Positions 24,298 through 35,585 of a stretch of DNA of 64,000 bases are shown here, one piece after another. Both the position numbers and the translations under genes were made by a program. Positions within the stretch are counted from its first letter, which is position 1; every line of letters starts with the position of its first letter. The stretch is from Lathyrus oleraceus (taxonomy: Eukaryota; Streptophyta; Magnoliopsida; Fabales; Fabaceae): assembly GCF_024323335.1 (NCBI RefSeq), contig NC_066581.1, positions 297,743,536-297,807,535 of the forward strand. Reading direction: 5' to 3'. The notes under the pieces are model-generated. The model saw only the letters and a program-made list of their open reading frames with translations, searched no databases and had not been told where the DNA came from.

Positions 24298-25294
24298 CAT
24301 TCGTTTTGTTTCCAGTCCATCATGCCAAATACATACAGACTCACATGCTTTTGCTTTTCTGTAACCCATTCATACTTTTGTAATATACATACATGTTGTA
24401 ATTATTTAATTAATCTATGTTACTACTCCTATCACCAAACATTGAAAAATAATCTAACTCTAATTCAACTTATATTCAAACTAACCAAATTTACGTTTTT
24501 CTTTTTATCTTTATTTTCGATTGCTAATTCAACTTATATTTTATTTTTTTATTTTCAATATTAAATTTATATTTTCTTAATTTTTTTAACTTTCTTTGCA
24601 AGATCCATAATTATTAATATATATACTTTTTTTAAAAATAAAACAATACACATATATAAGATTTCTTGCTCATATTTAATGATTAATATTCAATATTAAA
24701 AACTCTCTATTTTTTAAAATCAAATACATTGTTGAATTAAAGTTTAACGATTTTCAATATATATTTTTATATTAATTATCAATACAACCTTACTATGTAT
24801 GTGTTAAATTAATTGAACTTAGGAATGAAGATAAAGTTTAATGAGTTTTTAACATCTCACCGGTCCTTGAACTTAGGAATGCATTCGTTGCAAGATCCAT
24901 AATTATTACTATATATACCTTTTTTTAAAATAAAATAATATATATCAAAAAAGGAAAACACATAAGAAAATCTCTCTAATAGTGGTGTTTATCAAGAAGT
25001 TATATCAAATCTAATAAAATAATAGAAATTAAGTCCTAAATTAAGGTTGAATCCTTGATGAATCTAGCAAGAGATCTTGAAGTTTCAAGATTGTGAAAGA
25101 GAGGAAATGTGAAAGTTCGTCTGTTTCATGTCTAAGTCATTAGAGTCATGTAAAAGATATTAGATTAATCTTTAAATTACTAAATCAATGCTCGTCTGTT
25201 CCTCGCCTAAAAGTATTTATAACCTCTCTATTTGATAAGAATCCTTAAAACTCTTGTAGGAATCATCAAGTTGCTTCTAGAATTGATAAAGGAT
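24298..25294. other. AT-rich intergenic DNA with a short duplicated segment
   Basis: No gene. A segment starting TTGCAAGATCCATAATTATT and continuing into TATATAC plus a T/A run occurs twice (about 24596-24650 and 24888-24940). The word TTGAACTTAGGAATG also occurs twice near 24815 and 24870. The pattern is of small tandem or template-switch duplications. The plus ORF 24322-24564 is low-complexity and not credible. Confidence 0.5.
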
Positions 25295-26357
25295 TGTTGA
25301 GTGTGAATATGAGAGTAGAAAAACTGTATAGAGGGTGGTGAATAAACCCAACTAAAAATCAATCACATTTTCAAAATTTATCAGAGTGTTCTAAAAAATT
25401 GTGAGCGGAATGTTTGATGTAAAAATATGAAAATTATACTATTCAAAATTTTAATCTCATTAACATTAGACCGCTTCACAAACACCAAAGATGAATATGA
25501 TGAAACATTAGATATTCAATTGATTCGATTGTATAATCCACGATGTGTGTTTATACAATGATTCAATATAATGAATTCTAAACTCAATTGTTCTTAGAGT
25601 TTTAATCACCGATTCAGCTCAAGAGGAAAGTGTGATTCGAATCAACAACCTCGTGATTCGAAGCATGTGTTAAATTTGATTTGAATCAAACAGGATGAGC
25701 TAACTGAGAAAATATGGAAAAATTGCATGATTCAAAACATGTGTAAAACGTGATTTAAATCAATTGAGGCAGGGATGACCCAGAGTTTGATGATTTGAAT
25801 TATGTGTAAAATGTGATTTGAATCAAATTGTTTTGAAAATTTCTGGTTTCCAACAATCCAAAATAATTCGAATCAGGATTTGTGCTTGATTAGAATCAAA
25901 CATCCCAAAACCCCATTTTTCAAAATTTTAATGAGACTTTGAGAATTTTCTTTCTACCTAACTTGAATCAATATTATATATGGATTTTATTCCACTGACT
26001 CATGCAATTGATTAAAAGGATCATAATCAAGTTCAAACCTAACCAATTGTTTATGCATGCCGAAAATGAATCATTTAAAAACTTGATGCAGAGACATGCA
26101 ATCAAGAAGGAAACTCAATAATCAAAAGTAAATCAAATATGAAAGTGATAAGACAAGCAAAAAAATAACCGTATTGGGGTGCTCCTCTGAATGTATTAGG
26201 GACGTGTAACTACATTCTCCCTTTTTTTATGCTTGGCAAGATTTCTCTTGGAATTGAGTCGAATTTGAGTATAACACAAAAAACGCTTATGTTCCCCCTG
26301 AAACATTGCACACGAACCACAACATAAAACACATAAAACAATTCTAGACACATTACA
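25295..26357 (-). repeat. LTR of a SIRE/Maximus-like Copia element, minus strand
   Basis: Bounded by TGTTGAG at the left and CATTACA at the right (minus TGTAATG). It is followed by the complement of a polypurine tract (26358-26372, TCTCCCCCCTTG). It holds many GATTCGAATCAA/GATTTGAATCAA words (25630-25900) and an AGAGGGTGGTGAATA segment, typical of legume SIRE-like LTRs. Exact ends are tentative because no target-site duplication could be checked. Confidence 0.6.
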
Positions 26358-27302
26358 ATGTCTCCCCCCTTGACAACATCAAAAAGAGATAGATTAGAAT
26401 GCTTCTAAGACCAAATAAATAACCACCAACAAATAATTCCAATGAACATATTAGCTAAACAACTAAGAAGCATATATAACAACAAAGATCGAATACAGAA
26501 CACGAAGATGGATATGTCACAAGAAAAAAAATTCAAATAGACATGCAACACCAACCTTTAACAACAAACAATTAAGTGATGAAAAGTTGTATGTCAAGGA
26601 ATGCATTAATAATCATAAATAATGCATGAACAAGTATATAAGTGGTCGAATGCATATAATTAGAAACACACATTTAAAAAGACTTAAACGCAAATAAGAA
26701 TAATCAAAGACATAAGATAGAGATGAATGAGTAAGATAAGGTGGAAATAAGAAAACCAACGCACAACTCTAGAGAAAACATCTAAAATAATACAAACAAG
26801 ATACAAGAGTTATAGAAACATACCATTGTAGTTCGGTAAAAGCTATGATTTGCTACAAAATAGTGTTAGTGAAAACAAAATACTTAACAAATAAAACTAA
26901 ACAAAATCCTCATTCTATTTAAGGCATGAAGAGTCTAAGCTCCCAAATCCCTACAAATCTTATGGAAGGGATCCAATGACAATGACTTGGTAAAAATATC
27001 AACAAACAGACTTTTAGTGTTAACATATTCAAAAACAACACCCCCTTTTTCCATATGATCTATAAGAAAATGGTACATAATTCAATGTATTTGGTCTATG
27101 AATGAAATACTGGATTCTTAGTGAGGCTTATTGCACTTGTACTATCGCACTTAATCGAAACACAACCAAGTTTTAAATCATAGTCTAGTAATTGTTGCTT
27201 TAGCCATAAGACTTATGCACAACAACTACCTGTGGCTACATACTCAACCTCGGAGGTAGAAAGAGCAATGATATGCTGCTTCTTATTGTTCCAAGGAGAT
27301 AA
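26358..27302 (-). pseudogene. Copia (SIRE-like) RNase H C-terminal fragment and 3' UTR
   Basis: Minus strand from 27302: WNNKKQHIIALSTSEVEYVA, then stops, LWLKQQLLDYDLKLG, CDSTSAISLTKNPVFHS, and near 26990 VDIFTKSLSLDPFHKICRDL ending near 26943. These are the conserved blocks of Copia RNase H. In-frame stops (for example in CCA*VLWL and FHS*TKYIE) show it is dead. The polypurine tract at 26361-26372 and LTR follow. The fragment is cut at about 27302, where an oppositely oriented Copia remnant begins. Confidence 0.75.
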
Positions 27303-27317
27303 ACCTACTATAGTGGG

Positions 27318-27795
27318 GGTACTCTGACTCTGATATGACTGGAGACATTGATTCCATAAAGTCCAGTTCGGGCTACATATTTAAATTTGCAGGGGGAGTT
27401 ATGACTTGGCAGTCTAGATTGTAAAAGTGTGTAGCACTGTCTACTACAGAGGTTGAGTTCATTATAATTACTGAAGCATGCAAAGAGTTACTATGGTTGA
27501 AGAAATTTTTGCAGGAGCTTGTTTTTATTAAAGACAAATATGTATTATTTATTGATAGTGAAAGCGCTATTCATCTTGGTAAGAATCTGACTTTTCATAA
27601 TAGGTCCAAACACATTGATGTGAGATATCATTGAATACAATATGTTTTATATGCTAAGTTACTGGAGTTAACTAAAGTTCATACAAATGATAATGATTCT
27701 GATATGATGACTAAAGTATTACCAAGAGGAAAATTTGAAACTTATTGTGATATCGCCGGTTTGGCGATTTCCTCCACATAGTTGTAAGAGAGATT
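27318..27795 (+). pseudogene. Copia (Tnt1-like) RNase H fragment
   Basis: Plus strand: YSDSDMTGDIDSIKSSSGYI, FAGGVMTWQSRL, a stop, CVALSTTEVEFI, EACKELLWLKKFLQEL, DSESAIHLGKNLTFHNRSKH, IDVRYH, a stop, then DMMTKVLPRGKFETY. These are the Copia RNase H signatures with Tnt1-like wording (for example SAIHLGKN and KFLQEL). The TAA and TGA interruptions make it a pseudogene. It starts abruptly inside the domain at the junction with the minus-strand SIRE-like fragment. It runs into its own LTR at 27796. Confidence 0.8.
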
Positions 27796-28436
27796 TGTTG
27801 GATTTGGGCTCCCTTCTTATATGGAGAAATGCCCAAATATGATTAGCCCATTTGTATGACTTATGTAAATGGAGAGGATCAATTTAGTATTGAGAGAGAT
27901 AGAGAGAAAATAAGGATTCAAAAGAGAGAAAAGAGGAGAGAAACTCATTCCTGCTTTTCTGCATTCAGTCTCACTAAACCAACGATCCACGATTCATTAC
28001 CCATCAGATCAAGCTCAAATTTGTTGGGAAGGTTCCTAACACACTGTTCAGGAGTTCAAAACAACGTCTGAGGTGAGAGTTATTTGGTTCACGCTGAAGC
28101 TGCAGATTTGAGAAGTTTTTCAGCTTTTTTATTCTTATTCGTAAGCTAGTCTGCTTTGTGATTTACGGTTGTTAGCACTAGTTTATGAATCACTTAAGAC
28201 TATCTTGTACCCTTAATTGATTATAGTGGATTTATTTTCTTTTGGTTTGGATGACTCGTGGTTTTTACTCTCATACTGAGGGGTTTTCCACGTTAAAAAT
28301 ATCGGTGATCTTTTATGCCTTTATTTGTTCGATTTGCCGTCTTTTATTTGTTGTTGATCCTCAAGGTTCCTACAAGTCTGGGGAATTTTATATCCGCTGC
28401 ATATGTTATTGTGTCTTAATTTTCCATCAAATAACA
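27796..28436 (+). repeat. 3' LTR of the Tnt1-like Copia remnant
   Basis: About 641 bp starting TGTTGGATTTGGGC directly after the RNase H tail and ending near ATAACA. The orientation agrees with the coding fragment on its left. The ORFs inside it (27856-28071, start of 28242-28643) are LTR by-products. The right boundary is inferred from the CA end and is not confirmed by a target-site duplication. Confidence 0.65.
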
Positions 28437-28454
28437 ACTGTTGTGTTTTTTTTC

Positions 28455-28645
28455 CAGGAGGATGAAGACAATCACCACTTGTTCTCCGATTGTCTAGTCT
28501 CTAGAAAGGCGTGGGAAGCTGTTCAGAACTGGGTAGGTAGCAAGAGGGAGGGTCAAGAAAGGAGCTTGTCTAGATTTATTTTTTATAGCCAACAATGGAA
28601 GAAATGGAATGATAGAGGGATGTTAAGAAAGGAGCTTGTCTAGAT
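28455..28645 (+). pseudogene. LINE reverse-transcriptase zinc-binding (zf-RVT-like) fragment
   Basis: Plus strand reads EDEDNHHLFSDCLVSRKAWE then AVQNWVG, the pattern of the C-terminal zf-RVT region of plant non-LTR elements (a His-Leu-Phe...Asp-Cys block followed by a Trp-rich helix). It is only about 60 residues, lacks the RT, and ends at a TAG at 28641. E2 has inserted about 50 bp further on. A 20-bp direct repeat (GAAAGGAGCTTGTCTAGATT) lies at 28557 and 28627. Confidence 0.55.
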
Positions 28646-28688
28646 TTCATTATCAACAAGGTGGTATCTTAAATTTTGAGAATTTTTT

Positions 28689-28693
28689 ATTGT
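28689..28693. repeat. Target-site duplication of E2 (left copy)
   Basis: ATTGT, identical to 47894-47898 immediately beyond the other end of E2. Confidence 0.93.
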
Positions 28694-29782
28694 TGTAGCG
28701 GGGTATTCGTTACCTTTAGATTTATTGACTAAATCAAAAGTAAATCATACAATTCGAGTCGCCACCGCACTTCTATTTATCCAAAGGAAAGGTTAGAAAG
28801 CGAACAAAAACCGAGAAGTTTTATCAAATCAAAAACTAATAAAAATCTCAGAGATCTGGGTAAGGGGGTTGGTTATGCAATGGGAAGGTTTTAAGCACGC
28901 AAAACATCCTTAGTACTCTAAGGGAGCCCTTTTTGCAAAGTGCATTGTAGGTTGGTATTTGTGAAAATATTTGTGCAAACATAATTGAAGAGATGAGAAA
29001 AGAATATACAAATTATTTACAATTTTGTTGTTTGAATGGATAAATCCATTGCCTACGTACCATCACAAAGGTAGGATCAAAACCTCGTATTTCGGGATAA
29101 AAATCTCAAAATAAGTTGATGAATTGATTGGTCAAAAGCCTTAAGGTCTTTTATTATCAAAGGGAGAAAACTCAACCTAAACCACAAATCCACCATGTGA
29201 GGAGAGCTTCAACATACTAGTGAGGGATCCACCCTATAATAAGTATGGAAGACTTATAGTCCAATCACTAAGGATACAGGTGAGGTTTATATCAACCACT
29301 ATGATAACTCAAACCTAATAGCTAATGTTTATGAAAAGCTTTGGCAAAGATGGCCATTGGAACCACAAAAACAATTGAGTGAGTTGTATTTACAAATTAG
29401 GAGTATTCACAAAATAAAGTCAAAGTTGACTTAAGGTTCAATTCAAAAATAAGTATTATGAAAAGAGTTTGAAAAATCAAAGGCATAGTGCCTAGGTTTC
29501 TAATTTTGAAAACAATGTCAATGTTTGCACAAAATAAGTTTGGCTTGGGTTAGAGTGGAGAGAAGAAGAGAAGGGCTAGTGAAATATGTTTGTACTTTTG
29601 GTTAGTAAAAAAATAAGAAAAGAAATAATATACAATTCAAGCATGCTTGGTGGTCTCAAACCAACTCACACAAGTCCCGACCCAAGGGTTAAGGAGTCAA
29701 GATGCTATGATCCTTGAGGCAAATGTAATGAGAAATGATATGATGCCATGAGGGATCTTAGGGTCAAAATTAGGGTCTTACA
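28694..29782 (-). repeat. E2 3' LTR with a 3.55-kb internal deletion
   Basis: 1089 bp against 4639 bp for the 5' LTR. Positions 28694-29579 match 43255-44140 and 29580-29782 match 47690-47893. The missing block corresponds to 44141-47689. Both breakpoints in the intact LTR carry GTTAG (44136-44140 and 47685-47689), a microhomology joint. The deletion removes the TATA box. Inside it, 29048-29097 holds one copy of the LTR box. Confidence 0.95.
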
Positions 29783-32700
29783 GATGCCCCTATTTAAGGT
29801 CATTCTATCCGGAGATATGAAGGTTAAAATCTTCGTCTCGACGTGGTAGAATGGGCTTAAATAATAACAAAAAGACGAATTTTGGTCCCTAAGAGACCTC
29901 ATGATGCAAATATATGTATGCAAAAGTTAATACTCTGCGGGGATATATGTTCACAAAGGAAAAAAAAGAAATAAGGAGAAACTGAAAATCCAAAGGAGTA
30001 ATACACTCACTAGGGAGACAGAGACTCTGGGGAAGAAATAAGGGTAAAAATGCGTGAGCAGGTCACGACTTAAAACTTGCTGAGAGACACGAAGGGATTC
30101 CATGAAAATAAATCAATGGAAGGACTCGAGCTGACGCAAATATGCATGTATTGGGGAATATGCCAGTACAACAAAACTATCCACAGAGGATACTTCGGAT
30201 AAAAATCCGGACTCAGGAGGGGAAATCCACAAAGGACTCAGTTGAGGAAACAAAACGAGGTATTATCGGTTACCGGATAATAAACTCTAAAAGAGACATG
30301 TGATCAAAACACCTGTATAAGGGTGAGAGAACAACACGCTCAGGGAGAAAGAATATCTAAGACCGGTATAAAGGTGAGAGATATCAATCATCCAAAACAT
30401 CCGAGGAAGACCTAAAAAGGTGTGTTTCAACTAAGGAAAATCTGACTCCACAGGGGACGAAAAGTCATAATAGGGAGCAGAAGGAAGGAACACCAGGGAT
30501 ACCGGTTACTGGGTATATAATAGGTGACCCACCAGGCGTGAATTGGGGAATATTTCCAAAACACTAATCATCCGAAAGGAGGGCTGAAAAAGCAAACTCG
30601 ATTACAGGATGGACATTCAATTCCATAAGGAAATACGAATCTTACTCAACTAGGGAAGAAGTAGACTTCGACTGAAGAGCGCATGAGATATATTATCTAT
30701 TACCGTCAGAACATAGATAACATACTCGCATGGAAGATTATCCACAACCGGTTACTAGGTTAATAAAGGATAAATCGACCGAAAAGAAAGGGCATCGGGA
30801 TACCGATTACTGGGTAAAAAATGATGACCAATCAAGGGGAGAAACAATCATTTCCAAACAAGGGTAAATGAAAGATGACTCGCTGGGGATACATTGACAA
30901 CAACAATGATCCGGGAGATGTATCACCGGCTACTGGGTGGTATACTCAAAACGAAGGAATATCAATACCGAATATTGGATAAAGATTACCAACAAAGAGG
31001 GGATTACATCTATCGGATACTGGGTAGAAAACCAAGGATGAGAGTACCCGTCATCGGTTAGGATGAACAATATCAAGGGATTAACTTTGCAAGGGGACAA
31101 AATGGGGTTTACAACTACCGGTTACTGGGTAGTAAACCACAGAAATAGGACTTACAACTACCAGTTACTGGGTAGAAGGCCACAGAAGATCCGCTGGGGA
31201 GAGAATGAACAACTACTGTTTACTGAGCAACTGATCACCTGAACCACAGAGAACTGCAGGGGAAAGTAACAAGAAAGGAGTCAATCTAGGAACAAACTAG
31301 AGAGACACAATGAAACAAGACTCAACCCAATGAGGATATAATTCAGGGGAGTATTTCCATCCCAATACATGTTTTGGGAGGAAACCGAAGCAATATTCAT
31401 CCACGAGGACATAACTCAGTGGGGAATATAGAAGGAAAGATAGACACTTTCTGCCTAATGGGGGCTGACTCTATATGGAGAGATCAGACACAAACATCTG
31501 CTTGGGGAAGAACATTTCACCATTAGCAGGAGATAACAAGCAAAGATATATATGGCAAAGAATGCAACATGAATATCTGAATACTATGATTATGCATGTA
31601 TATGCATGGTTCATGTATGATTAATGCTGACAAACAGACATATCTGACACAAACAGGTCCAAGAATCAATGGACAAACATCCAGTACAACATCTCAAAAG
31701 AGAAAGCCAGTCCCACAGGAGAAAATCCAATATAGTGGGGAGCCACAAATACCAGGAAACACCGATCACCGCTGAGGATTAACAGAGTCACTGCTGGGGA
31801 TCAAGACAACTGCTAGGGGAACAAGCAGGATCGTCGGGGATCAGAGACTACTGTTGGGGGATCAGCCAAAGGTCACAACTACCAAAGCTGGGGATCTTCC
31901 AACAGTACGCAGAGATATGGATAAGATCAGTCATAGAAGAACTCTACATGGGGATCTTATCAGGGGATGATATGAAATTTTATGGGGAACAACCACCAAA
32001 CAGAAACACACCAATCAAATATTCACTTCTAACCACTGAAGGAACATCTCTGCTGCGGAGAAAGAACCACTCACTTTACTGGGGGAAGGAAACAACACAT
32101 CTTCCTCGAAGTTCCAACGCCAAACTAGGATCAGGTAAACTCTTAGCTGGGAAGCTACAAAGCCACTGTCAGGGAGATCACCACGGATAAGATTCCGTCG
32201 TAGAAGAACTCTACTGGGGAATCTATCAAGGAAAAAATATGAAACTCTGTGGGGAACAACCACCAAACAGAAGTGTCAATAATCATCAAATTTCCTCATA
32301 CTGCTGGAGAAACAATCTCTGCCGAGGAGAAGAGAAACATCGCTCCGCTGGGGAAGGAAACTATCAAGAAGGAGGAAGTAACAAATAAATCAAGCTCTGA
32401 TCAGGCAACTCCACTGGGGAACAACCGCTGATGACTAAACCGGGGATAACCTGTAGGCGATCATGCTGGAGATAACCTGCTGGTGACCAAACTGGGGAAA
32501 TCTAATGTGAGCAACCCTACTGGGGATGAGTGATAAGAAAACTTGTTGGGGATAAATGTATGCGAATCCACCGGGGATAAGCTACAAACCAACTTGCTGA
32601 AAATTTTCACTCATGCTGGGAATCCCTGCTCACTCTACGGGAGATTTCCAATCACAATGAGGGAAGACCAACTTCCTCGAAAGAGATAGCATGTCAATTT

Positions 32701-33547
32701 TTATCAATTTATAAGGGATTTTAGGTAAATCCACACAAGGGATGACAACCATATATTTGATAAAACACAGATGCTAGATCCAGACTTACTGGGGAGTTAG
32801 AAGACCGAGACCAAAAACTCCAGACCCTTTGGGGAATTTGGTGGTGTATTACCTTCTTCTACGCTCACAGAGGAGACAACTTGAAAGATGATGAAGAGGA
32901 TACAAATATGCAAGGAATATGAACAAATGTCTTACCATTTTGGAGATCATACTATCCTCGGGAGAGCGCTGAGGACATTCCATTTTCCCTTTCAGTCATT
33001 GTGAATGTTCACTTTGTTTAAAAATAGTTTATAAAACTTTATTAGTTTAAAACAATGATATTTATCAATTAAAACATGAAAATATTTGTTAAACGGAAAT
33101 AAATAAGAGTGCAAAGAATTGGATCAAGGCTCAAATTTATTTGATGGAATGGTAGTCTGCAAATGGCAAGACTCCATGGATCTTTACAAATTTGAAATTG
33201 GTGATATATATTGGAAAAGGGCTACATTGAACATAATGACCATTTCTCCACCAACTCTGAATCCAATGTATTTGAAGCTTCAGTTGACGATGACTGAGTG
33301 AGAATCTTTGACAGAAGATGGCTTGCAGAACAAAGTCTTGTCAAGATGCAGTTACTTGCCAAATCCCTAATTTTTGCCTAGATTGCCCCAAGGTGAGGTA
33401 CTCAATCTAGTGAGATATATATTCATTTTTTCATGTCTCTAACTTTTGCCTGGATCGCCCTTTCGGGTTTTCAATCCATCGAGACGCTCATTTTTGCCTA
33501 AGTCGCCCTTTCGGGTTTTCAACTTAGCGAGCTATTCTGTTTTTATT
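29783..33547 (-). repeat. E2 3' UTR with laddered short repeats
   Basis: A 3.8-kb non-coding stretch between integrase and the 3' LTR. The first bases (29783-29795, minus ATAGGGGCATC) are the polypurine tract. On the plus strand, about ten diverged copies of TACCGGTTACTGGGTA lie between 30260 and 31180. Dozens of CTGGGGA words lie between 30850 and 32650 at irregular 25-60 bp spacing. Open frames such as 31948-32190 and 32249-32431 (plus) and 32015-32266 (minus) are produced by the ladder. Hypervariable tandem-repeat 3' UTRs are known for Ogre-type elements and are a documented source of satellite DNA. Confidence 0.85.
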
Positions 33548-34620
33548 TTAGGCGAAGTATTTCTTGACTGCATCTGAATTCACAGGACGAGTGAAATCCT
33601 CCCCATCCATAGTTGTAAGTATCAAAGCACCGCATGAAAAGGCTCTCTTAACAACATATGGACCTTCATAGTTTGGAGTCCACTTGCCCCTGGAATCGGG
33701 CGCGAAAGACAAAACTTTCTTGAGCACGAGGTCACCTTCTCGGAATGCACGAGGCTTGACCTTCTTGTCAAAGGCTTTCTTCATCCTTTGCTGATACAAC
33801 TGACCATGACACATGGCAGTTAATCTCTTATCTTCAATCAGATTCAGCTGGTCATAACGACTCTGAACCCATTCAGCCTCAGTCAACTTGGCTTCCATCA
33901 AGACTCTCATTGATGGGATCTCAACCTCCACGGGGAGCACAACCTCCATGCCATAAACAAGGGAGAAAGGGGTTGCCCCTATTGAAGTGCGGAGAGATGT
34001 ACGATAGCCATGTAAAGCAAATGGCAACATCTCATGCTAATCTTTGTACGTAACAACCATCTTCTGGATAATCTTCTTGATGTTCTTGTTAGCAGCTTCA
34101 ACAGCCCCATTCATCTTAGGTCTATAAGGGGAATAATTATGATGTGCAATCTTGAACTCGCTACACAACTCTTTCATCATCTTGTTGTTCAAGTTAGATC
34201 CATTATCAGTAATGATCTTATCTGGCACACCATAATGACATATGAGTTGATTCTTGATAAACTTCAAAACCACCTGCATGGTCACATTCGCATACGATGC
34301 CGCTTCAACCCACTTGGTGAAGTAATCAATTGCTACGAGAATAAAACGGTGACCGTTTGACGCCTTTGGCTCTATCATGCCAATCATGTCAATTCCCCAC
34401 ATAGAGAAAGGTCATGGTGATGAAATAACATTCAGAAGTGTCGGGGGAATATGAATCTTATCCGCATAAATCTGACACTTGTAGCATTTCTTCACATATT
34501 TGCAGCAATCAGACTCCATTGTCAGCCAATAGTAGCCTGCTCTCAACACTTTCTTAGCCATGGCATGTCCATTGGAATGAGTACCAAATGAACCCTCATG
34601 GACTTCAGTCATCAACAGGT
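33548..34620 (-). pseudogene. E2 integrase, two nonsense codons
   Basis: Integrase inserts the element DNA. Minus strand: the HHCC zinc finger (GTHSNGHAMAKK, then KKCYKC, 34590-34470), then the core with the DDE triad: D in WGIDMIG (about 34395), D in IITDNGSN (about 34215), E in NGAVEAANKN (about 34110). The C-terminal domain runs to the stop at 33548 (GKWTPNYEGPYVVK; VNSDAVKKYFA). A TGA at 34412-34414 precedes PFSMWGID; E1 has TAA at the same codon. A TAG at 34037-34039 replaces the Trp that E1 still has (YKDWHKM). All catalytic residues are otherwise intact. Confidence 0.92.
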
Positions 34621-35579
34621 CTGCTTCGTATCTATCCACGCATCTGAGCAGAACCATATCAAAATTCCTCTTGTAAAGCACATCGCCATTGAGGTAGAGA
34701 CTGCCTGATAATCTCCTCAAAGTCTTCTTATCTTTAACAGATGCCCCAGGTGGGTAAATCTGACTCTGAAGAAAACAATTGATATCATAATACCATGGCT
34801 TATCATCTTTTACTTCTTCAACAGCAAATACATGAGCTGATCTATCCAAGCGCATCACGGTAATATTGGGGACTTCATTCCAGAATTTCACCACAATCAT
34901 TGAAGCAAACGTAGCAAGAGCATCTGCCATCCGATTCTCATCTCGAGGAATATGATGGAAGTCAACCTCAGTAAAGAAAGTTGAAATCCTCCTCGCATAA
35001 TCTCTGTATGGGATGAGGCCAGGATGATTCGTCTCCCATTCACCCTTAATCTGATTAACAACAAGGGCCGAATCACCATAAACATTAAGATGCTTGATCC
35101 TAAGATTAATACACTCTTCCAAACCCATAATACAGGCCTCATACTCCGCCATATTATTCATGCATTTGAAAGTTAGCCTTGCTATAAAAGGAAAATGTGT
35201 GCCCTGAGGAGTAATAATCACTGCCCCAATACCATTTCCACATTGATTTACAGCGCCATCAAACACCATGCTCCATCGGGAACCAGGCTCTGGCCCTTCA
35301 TCAAGCGTAGGCTCATCGCAATATTTCATTTTCAAATACAGAATCTTCTTGATAATCCTCAATTGGTTGATGTGCCAAGTGGTCAGCCAAGATACTACCC
35401 TTAATAGCTTTCTGAGCTCGATACTCAATATAATACTCAGACAACAGCATCTGCCAACGGGCAATCCTCCCAGTTAAAGCAGGCTTCTCAAAGATATACT
35501 TAATTGGATCCATTTTGGATATCAACCAAGTCGTATGATTCAACATATACTGGTGTAAGCGCTTAGCAGCCCAAGCCAA
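34621..35579 (-). pseudogene. E2 first RNase H end and additional RNase H (Tat-type), one frameshift
   Basis: Minus strand 35579-35313 is the end of the first, RT-linked RNase H (AWAAKRLHQY, PIKYIFEKPALTGRIARW, AIKGSILADHLAHQPIEDY). A frameshift near 35325-35345 moves to the next frame, which holds the second RNase H: GSRWSMVFDGAVN, NNMAEYEACIMGL, VYGDSALVVNQI, HIPRDENRMADALATF. All four acidic residues (D, E, D, D) are present. It removes the RNA strand of the RNA:DNA hybrid during reverse transcription. The acquired second RNase H is a Tat-lineage trait. Confidence 0.9.
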
Positions 35580-35585
35580 AGCACA

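Noticed and set aside
31948..32431. ORFs on both strands in the E2 3' UTR
   Set aside because: Composed of CTGGGGA ladder repeats; no conserved domain.
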